Assembly: GCA_030609625.1 (NCBI GenBank)
Contig: JAUWBX010000066.1
Location: 1-7,874 of the forward strand
DNA from: Phycisphaerae bacterium
GTDB lineage: Bacteria; Planctomycetota; Phycisphaerae; Sedimentisphaerales; Anaerobacaceae
Length of the DNA stretch: 7,874 nt
Direction: 5' to 3'
This document shows, in pieces, positions 1-5,081 of the stretch. Position 1 is the first letter of the stretch; every line of letters begins with the position of its first letter. The notes beneath the pieces were generated by a model. That model ran no database searches and was not told the origin of the DNA. It saw only the letters and a program-made list of their open reading frames with translations. Both the position numbers and the translations under genes were made by a program.

Positions 1-497
1 CTGTGGTAGAACCAGAAAGAGCTGGAGCCGGCCGAGGCCATCGGTTTGCACCTGACCTCGAAGTAGCCATATTTGACTAGGCCTTTGCTCTTAACGGCGG
101 CTGAGGTGTAGGTGTGATAGCCTTTGTTCTTCGGAATGTACGACGGCTCATTTTTCTTCATAGAAAGGTGAAGTTTGTTGTCGGCGACCTTGACGTTTGC
201 GGGGTCGAAGAATGCCGGCTGCCTTCCAAGCCAGGTGGGGTTCTTCGGCCACCACTTGTTGGGATCAAGCTCATTGGCGTTGAATTCGTCGGTCATTGGC
301 TCGTACTTGTTCCAGTGGGCCTTGTTGGCCTGGTCGGAAAGCGGATACGCGTCGGTTAGGTGCTTAGGTATCGGGCCGAGCTTTTCGGTTCTGGTCCAGT
401 CCTTGGGGGATTTCTGTTCGGCGGAGAGCAGGGAGGTGGCAGTCAAGACGACCAGGCAAACGCTCAGCCATAGTCTGCAATTGCCTTTTTCCTTCAT
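1..497 (-). CDS. Secreted GH16-type glycoside hydrolase, N-terminal part (truncated by window edge)
   Basis: Only the first 165 residues are in the window; the 3' end lies beyond position 1. The ATG at 497-495 is preceded by GGAG seven bases upstream. Residues 1-26 form a signal peptide: charged KEKGNCR, a hydrophobic stretch at 9-24, and likely cleavage after LSA (24-26), so the enzyme is exported. Residues 70-165 match the start of the GH16 jelly-roll fold: DEFNANELDPNKWWP (70-84), a PAFFDPANVKV strand region, TSAAVKSKG (131-139) and YGYFEVRCKP (143-152), followed by AGSSSFWFYH (156-165). GH16 enzymes of this type, close to agarases, porphyranases and kappa-carrageenases, cleave beta-linked algal galactans. 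The catalytic ExDxxE motif should follow just past the FWFYH segment and is outside the window, so activity and exact subfamily cannot be judged. It lies downstream of the pseudopilin-like gene on the same strand, possibly co-transcribed. Confidence 0.82.
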   Translation of the reverse strand, partial: MKEKGNCRLWLSVCLVVLTATSLLSAEQKSPKDWTRTEKLGPIPKHLTDAYPLSDQANKAHWNKYEPMTDEFNANELDPNKWWPKNPTWLGRQPAFFDPANVKVADNKLHLSMKKNEPSYIPKNKGYHTYTSAAVKSKGLVKYGYFEVRCKPMASAGSSSFWFYH

Positions 498-548
498 CTT
501 GCGACTCCGATATGTGTGAAACTTTGGCACTTTCTGAATTCGACTTAT

Positions 549-597
549 TTCTAACGGGGCAAGGCCGTTTCATTGTCGCATAATGGTGTGCCTTTCT
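549..597 (-). pseudogene. Decayed duplicate of a pseudopilin ribosome-binding site and leader, joined to one end of a CCCCGTTAG element
   Basis: Read on the minus strand, this stretch aligns with the start of the pseudopilin gene (minus strand, about 1596 down to 1549). Both have AAAGGCA, then ATTATGCG, then GAAACG, then CCTT, then CGTTAG, with only small gaps and a few mismatches. The ATG here (581-579) is followed by CGA CAA TGA, so the frame closes at codon 4 where the intact gene has CGA. The element end CCCCGTTAG (559-551) starts at the same place relative to the leader as in the intact gene. No matching right-hand end or pilin body follows; the GH16 gene starts about 50 bases later. The best explanation is a leftover of a second pseudopilin gene, or a duplicated leader, that already carried the element. 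The same stretch can form a small AACGG/CCGTT hairpin. Confidence 0.55.
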
Positions 598-610
598 TGT
601 GCGATTGTCT

Positions 611-1579
611 TTAATAATCTTTCAAGTTTCTCATCCATTGTGGCCAGTCTTCGGGCTGGACGCCGCCAGCTATGGTCCAGGGGCCGGCCGTATCGTATGT
701 TTGACTCCACTTTAACGTCCACAACTCCTTAAGCCCAACTCTTTTGACGGACCAATCCGCAAACAGGCAATTTTGTGCTCCCCCGTGTCGGTTGACACAG
801 AGACGCTGCATTTCGTGGCCGCTCATATTCGGCGTCCGGTCACCGAACGCGGGGGGCTCATCGGTGTGCCTGGGCCAGCCGTCCACCCACCAGCCCTCTG
901 TGAAGACCGGGATGTTGTAGGCACTTCGAACCTGGTGCGTTCGCCAGTAATCCTCAATCGGCCCGCGTCCCCACAGGCTGGACAGACCGGCGGGGGGATT
1001 GCACATCCAGCCGTTCGGGGCGTAGCTGCCCTCGTCGCTGCCATGAGAAGCGGGGACCCGCCATGCATCGAACGGATTGGTTGCAATTGCCATGGCCGTT
1101 AGGGAAGCAGATGAACGGTGTTTCTTCGCTGTGGGGCACAGCCACATCTTCTTGTCCTTGGTTAGTGGCCGCATACACTCCCGCCACCAGTCACCGTGGG
1201 CCATGCCCGATGCCGAACCAGAAAGGTGTCCGCTGTAAAAGTAACCGTTGTTATCCTGTGTGTACATGGCAAAGATAAGGCCCCATTGGTGCAGGTTCGA
1301 CCTACAGCCAACGCCTGCTGCCTGCTGCTTTACCCGCTGCAGCGCGGGCATCAGTATCGCCATCAACAATGCGATAATGGCAATCACCACCAGAAGCTCT
1401 ATTAACGTAAACCCCGTTAGTCCTAAGGACTCCGCCGCAAGGCGTCCCACCGGAAGGCGTCCCCAAGCGGACTTACGGGACTTTCGGAGAAATCTTCCGC
1501 TTTGGCGATTGGGAATGTTAATTTGGATTCCCGCAAAGCGGGGTCCCTCTAACGAGGTAAAGGCGTTTCGTTTGCGCAT
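611..1579 (-). CDS. Pseudopilin-like protein (type IV pilin/type II secretion N-terminal signal, H-X9-D C-terminal motif) with an enlarged leader
   Basis: The 322-residue product has a prepilin peptidase signal G56|FTLIE (the +5 Glu is residue 61), then the hydrophobic helix LLVVIAIIALLMAILMPAL. This predicts an inner-membrane substrate of the prepilin peptidase, in the type II secretion or type IV pilus class. The body (SNLHQWGLIFAMYTQDNNG, a CP motif, and HGGAQNCLFADW with nine residues between His and Asp) resembles the large planctomycete family with an H-X9-DG motif, here with Trp in place of Gly. The ATG at 1579 has AAAGG about eight bases upstream. The leader is 56 residues, far longer than usual, because residues 9-58 come from an inserted 146-bp palindromic element plus its 4-bp target duplication. 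Without it the start reads MRKRNAFTLIELL. A GTG at 1450-1448 within the insert is an alternative start with a 13-residue leader. The ligand and exact role are unknown. Confidence 0.85.
   Translation of the reverse strand: MRKRNAFTSLEGPRFAGIQINIPNRQSGRFLRKSRKSAWGRLPVGRLAAESLGLTGFTLIELLVVIAIIALLMAILMPALQRVKQQAAGVGCRSNLHQWGLIFAMYTQDNNGYFYSGHLSGSASGMAHGDWWRECMRPLTKDKKMWLCPTAKKHRSSASLTAMAIATNPFDAWRVPASHGSDEGSYAPNGWMCNPPAGLSSLWGRGPIEDYWRTHQVRSAYNIPVFTEGWWVDGWPRHTDEPPAFGDRTPNMSGHEMQRLCVNRHGGAQNCLFADWSVKRVGLKELWTLKWSQTYDTAGPWTIAGGVQPEDWPQWMRNLKDY
1412..1557. mobile_element. 146-bp palindrome-ended element inserted in frame in the pseudopilin leader
   Basis: On the plus strand the element begins CCCCGTTAG (1412-1420) and ends CTAACGAGG (1549-1557), inverted repeats with one mismatch. 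It is flanked by TAAA at 1408-1411 and 1558-1561, a 4-bp target duplication. Element plus one duplication is 150 bp, so the host frame is kept and there is no stop in the minus-strand reading. The interior is rich in small hairpins: AGTCC-TAA-GGACT (1419-1431), CGCC-GCAA-GGCG (1433-1444) and CCCGC-AAA-GCGGG (1530-1542). A 15-nt tandem duplication lies at 1439-1468 (AAGGCGTCCC twice) and encodes GRLPV-GRLAA. No transposase is encoded, so it must be non-autonomous and MITE- or palindromic-element-like. The insertion history is inferred from the duplication and from the perfect restored prepilin signal after removal. Confidence 0.75.
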
Positions 1580-1669
1580 AATGCTTGCCTTTCTCTTTCA
1601 AAGAAGGTTCTTCCAAACCGACAATTATCTTTTAAGTATAATAGTCTCTCTGGTTTGCCGTCTGTAATA

Positions 1670-1699
1670 ATTATAACACAATCGGTCGCGGTAATGCAA
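1670..1699 (-). promoter_or_regulatory. Candidate promoter for the pseudopilin gene
   Basis: On the minus strand, TTGCAT (1699-1694) lies 18 bp before a perfect TATAAT (1675-1670), which would give a 5' untranslated leader of roughly 80-85 bases before the ATG at 1579. The -35 box is only a partial match and AT-rich DNA nearby could give chance hits, so this is a prediction only. Confidence 0.35.
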
Positions 1700-1764
1700 G
1701 CTAATCGGACAAGATTTTGGAGGTTTGTCTGTATTGGCGGTCTGTAACATGATAAATGCGTGGT

Positions 1765-1800
1765 GATGGGGTCTGTTCGCGAACAGCCCCTACGGCCATC
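1765..1800. repeat. Perfect 14-bp palindrome with GC-rich outer arms
   Basis: CTGTTCGCGAACAG (1773-1786) is a perfect palindrome. It is flanked by GGGG (1768-1771, with a single T before the core) and CCCC (1787-1790), and by outer arms GATGG (1765-1769) and CCATC (1796-1800). It resembles a dispersed REP-like repeat. A perfect two-fold site could also bind a dimeric repressor, but it lies over 300 bases from the plus-strand gene and about 70 bases upstream of the candidate minus-strand promoter. Confidence 0.6.
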
Positions 1801-1869
1801 CCCAAGCTCGTCCCGCACCAATTGAGCTTCCTGCTTCGGCGAAGCACTTCGCAGAGACGAGTAGGCTCA

Positions 1870-1907
1870 CCCCGTTAGAGGCCCGAAAGGAAAAGGCTCT
1901 AACGGGG
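1870..1907. mobile_element. 38-bp short copy of the CCCCGTTAG palindromic element
   Basis: Perfect 11-bp inverted ends CCCCGTTAGAG (1870-1880) and CTCTAACGGGG (1897-1907) surround a 16-base middle. CTCA flanks both sides (1866-1869 and 1908-1911), matching the 4-bp duplication size of the copy in the pseudopilin gene. Removing the element and one CTCA leaves TAGGC-TCAC-GCCTA, a 5-bp-stem hairpin, so the target was probably a hairpin loop. The terminal sequences are the same as those of the 146-bp copy, but the interior is unrelated, as expected of a deletion derivative or a minimal family member. Confidence 0.65.
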
Positions 1908-2059
1908 CTCACGCCTAATTGGTGCGGGACTTGCTTGAAGCTGCCTACGCTCCAAAGCTTCCGCGACGGAGCGCTACCACCCATCAAATTTGATGTTACA
2001 GAATATTAGTATAATTCCATCCATAATTGCAAAAAGGCTGAGTGTGTTTTTTGCTTTTC

Positions 2060-2088
2060 TTGACGGCGGATGGCCAATAGCGTATAGT
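2060..2088 (+). promoter_or_regulatory. Strong candidate sigma-70-type promoter of the plus-strand operon
   Basis: TTGACG (2060-2065) and TATAGT (2083-2088) are separated by exactly 17 bp, each one mismatch from consensus. Transcription would start near 2095, giving an untranslated leader of about 45-50 bases before the ATG at 2142. It faces the seven-gene plus-strand cluster and is the only good promoter-like site seen for it. Confidence 0.6.
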
Positions 2089-2141
2089 TGTAGGCTTTGA
2101 TGTTTAAGGTATAGCATTTAGGGTATTTGGAGTTTGTTTTA

Positions 2142-2546
2142 ATGGCTAAGAAAAGTCAATGTGAAAAGTGTACTGGACTGTGTTGCCGGTATTTTGCTCT
2201 GCCGATTGATACGCCGGAAGACAAGGGAGACTACGATGACATAAGGTGGTTTCTATGCCATAAGGACGTAACGGTCTTCGTAGAGGAAGGCGACTGGTAT
2301 ATTAACATAAACAATAAATGCAGACACCTGTCGGGAAAAGACAATCGGTGCAGTATTTATAATAAAAAGCCGAGAATCTGCAGCGAATACCGTCACGCGG
2401 ACTGCGATTTTGTTGAGGGCGAATACGACTATGAACTGCACTTTACCAACGATAAGCAAATGGAAGAGTATATGAAGATAAAATTCGGCAATAACGTAAC
2501 CGAAAAGCAAAAGGCAAAGAAAAAGAAGAAAAAGAGAAAAAGATGA
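2142..2546 (+). CDS. YkgJ-type CxxCxxxCC cysteine-cluster protein
   Basis: This is a 134-residue protein starting at ATG 2142, with GGAG nine bases upstream; an in-frame TTG at 2127 is less likely because it overlaps that site. The N-terminal CEKCTGLCC (Cys7, 10, 14, 15), followed by C39, C60, C70 (CSIYNKKPRIC) and C80, is the signature of the YkgJ / UPF0153 family, thought to chelate zinc or iron through its cysteines. The biochemical role of the family is not settled. The C-terminus is a lysine-arginine tail, KQKAKKKKKKRKR, encoded by a nearly pure purine run (2516-2543), possibly an RNA-contacting tail. Its TGA overlaps the ATG of hisS (ATGA, 2543-2546), so the two are translationally coupled, and the purine run must also serve as the hisS ribosome-binding region. 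Confidence 0.85.
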   Translation: MAKKSQCEKCTGLCCRYFALPIDTPEDKGDYDDIRWFLCHKDVTVFVEEGDWYININNKCRHLSGKDNRCSIYNKKPRICSEYRHADCDFVEGEYDYELHFTNDKQMEEYMKIKFGNNVTEKQKAKKKKKKRKR

Positions 2547-3880
2547 AGATACAGCCGGTAAAAGGAACAAGGGATTTTTATCCTCCGGAGATGGCTGTCA
2601 GAAACTGGATAATCGACGGCTGGAAGAAGGTGTCTGTCTGCAACGGCTTTGAAGAATATGATGGGCCGATTTTTGAGTATCTAAAGATGTTTCAGATAAA
2701 AAGCGGCGATGAGATTGTCGAGCAGCTTTTCTCACTGCAGGACAGAGGCGGCAGAGACCTGGCCTTAAGGCCGGAGATTACCCCGACGCTGGCGCGAATG
2801 GTCAACCAGCGAATCAATTCGCTGCCTAAGCCTATAAAGTGGTTTTCGGTGCCGAGATTGTTCCGGGCCGAACGTCCCCAGAAAGGTCGGCTACGAGAAT
2901 TCTTCCAGTGGAATATTGATATAATAGGATTGGAAGATGAAACCGGCAAAGCGCTTGCTGATGCAGAAGTGATATTCACAACGGTGGATTATCTGCGTGA
3001 TGTAGGGCTATCCGGTGCGGACATTCAGGTCAAGATCTCCAGCAGAAGGTTGCTTTCTGCCGTCTTAAAAAGAATAGGTGTCCCTGAAGAGCGTTTGGAC
3101 TCTCTATATATTCTTCTTGATAAGAAGGCGAGGTTGCCAAAAGAAACGTTCAGAGAGTTGCTCAATGAACAAGTCCTTAATCCTCAACACGTCGAGCGAA
3201 TAGAAGCCTTTATGGAAACCAAGAAGGTCTCGGATGTGAAGAAAGTGGTCCAACTTGATGATGAGATTAATTCCGCGCTCGATGAACAGGGGATGTTAGT
3301 CGACAATCTTCGGCGCATGGGACTGAGCGGATATTATTGCTTTGACCCAAGCATTGTGAGAGGTCTTGCTTACTATACCGGTATGATTTTTGAGGTCCAT
3401 GACATGGTAGGGGAGCTTCGGGCTATTGCTGGTGGTGGTCGGTATGATAATCTTCTGAAGGAATTTGGTGGTCCGGAGATATCCGGAACCGGGATGGGCA
3501 TGGGCGATTGTGTACTGGAAATTCTGCTGAGAGAAAAGGATTTGATTGACAAGCAATTGCCTAAAAAATGCTTGGACTTCTTTGTTGTCTGTGTGCCTGG
3601 TACGAATTTCGAGCAAGATAGTGAGGATCGGGAACCTATGGGGGAAGATGAAGTTGTCAGGCAAACGGCTAAACTCCGCGAAGCAGGATACAGAGCAAAT
3701 TTCAGCTACAAATTTGGCAGTCTTGGTAAGCAGCTTAGAGAGGCCTACGACCAAAACGCTCAAAAGTGTATCATTATTGGCGAGGAGTTTAGGGATAGGC
3801 AACTTGTTGTTAAAGATATTGTGACCGGTGAGCAGGAGCTTGTGGACTATGATGAGTTTTGGTCTCGGCTGAAGGCTTGA
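2543..3880 (+). CDS. hisS: Histidyl-tRNA synthetase
   Basis: This 445-residue class II aminoacyl-tRNA synthetase joins histidine to tRNA-His using ATP in the cytoplasm. Visible landmarks are the N-terminal KGTRDFYPPE (7-16), RPEITPTLAR (76-85), motif 2 FRAERPQKGRLREFFQ (107-122) with its ATP-contacting Arg, the histidine-specific VRGLAYYTG (272-280) and GGGRYD (297-302), then motif 3 GTGMGMGD (315-322). The region from about 345 to 445 is the anticodon-binding domain (KCIIIGEEF, GEQELVDYDEF). Two positions differ from the textbook enzyme: Ala replaces the usual Asp in the GLDYY segment, and motif 3 reads GMGD rather than GxER. Both point to a divergent HisRS lineage rather than decay, since everything else is intact. 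Its length is normal. It starts inside the stop of the upstream cysteine-cluster gene. Confidence 0.96.
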   Translation: MKIQPVKGTRDFYPPEMAVRNWIIDGWKKVSVCNGFEEYDGPIFEYLKMFQIKSGDEIVEQLFSLQDRGGRDLALRPEITPTLARMVNQRINSLPKPIKWFSVPRLFRAERPQKGRLREFFQWNIDIIGLEDETGKALADAEVIFTTVDYLRDVGLSGADIQVKISSRRLLSAVLKRIGVPEERLDSLYILLDKKARLPKETFRELLNEQVLNPQHVERIEAFMETKKVSDVKKVVQLDDEINSALDEQGMLVDNLRRMGLSGYYCFDPSIVRGLAYYTGMIFEVHDMVGELRAIAGGGRYDNLLKEFGGPEISGTGMGMGDCVLEILLREKDLIDKQLPKKCLDFFVVCVPGTNFEQDSEDREPMGEDEVVRQTAKLREAGYRANFSYKFGSLGKQLREAYDQNAQKCIIIGEEFRDRQLVVKDIVTGEQELVDYDEFWSRLKA

Positions 3881-3930
3881 TTACGGCTATTGTTATCAGG
3901 GATATGTGGGATATATTTGGAGGTCAGAAG

Positions 3931-5049
3931 ATGGGAGCTTTTAAGTCGGGGTGTGTGGTTTTATTACTTTCAGTTTTGGCTTGTTCGGCTTCGCAGCTTG
4001 AAGCGGCTTCGCGACGGCGAATTCTTGTATCACCGGAGGTTCATTCGGACGGCCGGGTGACGTTTCGACTGAATGCGCCGAATGCCAAACGTGTGGACGT
4101 GAACGTTCAGTTTGTACAGGGGCTGCGGCTTATGACCAGAAGCAAAATGGGGGTGTGGAGCGTTACTTTAGGGCCCGCGGAGCCGGAGATTTATGAATAT
4201 AGTTTCATAGTGGATGGCTTGCAGATAGTTGACCCTTCCAATTCCTGGCTGAAGGTTTGGCTCAGGAACTCAAAGAACTTGGTCGAGGTATCCGGCAAGG
4301 AGCCGATGTTCTTTCAACAGCAGCAGGTCGGGCACGGCACAGTCCACATACACAAGTACCGGTCGAAGTCCCTCGGTGTGACTCGCGGGCTTTATGTATA
4401 TACGCCGCCCGGCTACGAGACGAGCGAAAATGTTCGATACCCCGTTCTTTATCTGCTGCACGGCATGGGTGACACCGAGGATGCGTGGACTGTGGTTGGC
4501 CGGGCCAACGTAATAGTGGATAATCTGCTTGCCAAGAACAAGGCCAGGCCACTGGTCATTGTGATGCCTTATGGTCATACACCGTCAGTTCCTCCCGACA
4601 TGCGAAGCATAGGGAACTACGGAGCCTTTGAGAGAGACCTGATTGAGGATGTAATTCCTTTTGTCCAGGAACGCTATCGCGTGAGCAGTAATCAAAAAGA
4701 CCGGGCGATAGCGGGACTATCGATGGGCGGCGGGCAGTCACTGACTATCGGGTTGGGCAATCTTGAGCTTTTCGGGTGGGTAGGTGCTTTTAGCTCGGCT
4801 GTGCCGCGAACAGGCAAACTTGATAATCTGCTGGCCGAACTTAAGGAGACAGACGATAAGCTTAATCTGTTGTGGATAGGGTGCGGCAGGAAGGATTTTC
4901 TTTTCGAGGCAAACCAGAAGCTAATCGAGCGATTGAAGAGCGACAATATCAAGCACATCGCCCACATCACAGACGGCGGCCACGAATGGCGCCTGTGGCG
5001 GCGATACTTGAATGAACTCGTTCCGCTTTTGTTCAAGGCGGACAAATAG
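3931..5049 (+). CDS. Secreted CE1-type esterase (alpha/beta hydrolase with N-terminal immunoglobulin-like E-set domain)
   Basis: The ATG at 3931 has GGAGG seven bases upstream and begins a signal peptide; the same frame extends further 5' but overlaps hisS and lacks a comparable site. The predicted protein has 372 residues. Residues 9-26 are the export signal; VLAC (15-18) could be a lipobox, or cleavage could be near LEA|AS, so lipoprotein status is open. Residues about 30-125 form a glycogen-branching-like E-set domain (GRVTFRLNAPNAKRVDV, YEYSFIVDG). Residues about 135-370 are an esterase D / feruloyl-esterase-like hydrolase: YTPPGYE, oxyanion LLHG (His177-Gly178), nucleophile GLSMGG (Ser264), probable acid Asp322 (CGRKDF) and His351 (DGGHEW). 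Such enzymes remove acyl groups (feruloyl or acetyl) from polysaccharides. The real substrate is unknown. It follows hisS by 50 bp. Confidence 0.85.
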   Translation: MGAFKSGCVVLLLSVLACSASQLEAASRRRILVSPEVHSDGRVTFRLNAPNAKRVDVNVQFVQGLRLMTRSKMGVWSVTLGPAEPEIYEYSFIVDGLQIVDPSNSWLKVWLRNSKNLVEVSGKEPMFFQQQQVGHGTVHIHKYRSKSLGVTRGLYVYTPPGYETSENVRYPVLYLLHGMGDTEDAWTVVGRANVIVDNLLAKNKARPLVIVMPYGHTPSVPPDMRSIGNYGAFERDLIEDVIPFVQERYRVSSNQKDRAIAGLSMGGGQSLTIGLGNLELFGWVGAFSSAVPRTGKLDNLLAELKETDDKLNLLWIGCGRKDFLFEANQKLIERLKSDNIKHIAHITDGGHEWRLWRRYLNELVPLLFKADK

Positions 5050-5081
5050 TATTTGAAGCTGAAGTGCCTTGATAGCCGGAT

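Larger units (their letters stand above)
1741..2002. repeat. Nested palindromic repeat mosaic in the divergent intergenic region
   Basis: No gene is credible here. The stretch is bounded by the 10-bp inverted repeat TCTGTAACAT (1741-1750) and ATGTTACAGA (1993-2002). Inside, in order, are: a palindrome at 1765-1800; the arms GTCCCGCACCAATT (1810-1823) and AATTGGTGCGGGAC (1917-1930), a perfect 14-bp inverted repeat that continues after two mismatches with CAAGC (1803-1807) / GCTTG (1933-1937); GCTTC-GGC-GAAGC (1833-1845); the 38-bp element at 1870-1907; and CGCTCC (1948-1953) / GGAGCG (1968-1973). This looks like successive insertions of palindromic units into one another. It separates the two divergent promoters and could also form a bulky RNA structure if transcribed. 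Confidence 0.7.

Noticed and set aside
364..573. A 69-codon open frame on the minus strand overlapping the GH16 start
   Set aside because: It reads the GH16 signal-peptide region in another frame; the GH16 frame has the signal peptide, ribosome-binding site and domain match.
1248..1667. A 139-codon open frame on the plus strand
   Set aside because: It is antisense to the pseudopilin signal and the inserted element, and no protein family is visible.
1870..1907. Intrinsic transcription terminator
   Set aside because: The stem is strong, but there is no T run on either strand after it, and the matching 4-bp flanks fit an inserted element better.
1790..1987. A 65-codon open frame on the minus strand within the repeat mosaic
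   Set aside because: It is only a translation of palindromic repeat DNA, with no ribosome-binding site and no conserved pattern.
1741..2002. CRISPR array
   Set aside because: The repeats are inverted and nested, of different sequence, and not regularly spaced direct repeats; no cas genes are present.
2516..2546. Programmed -1 frameshift fusing the cysteine-cluster protein to HisRS
   Set aside because: The A-rich run is suggestive and hisS is in the -1 frame, but no X-XXY-YYZ heptamer is in the right phase and hisS has its own good ATG. Translational coupling explains the overlap.
3296..3802. A 168-codon open frame on the minus strand
   Set aside because: It is fully antisense to hisS, whose motifs are unmistakable, and it has no family resemblance or start signal.
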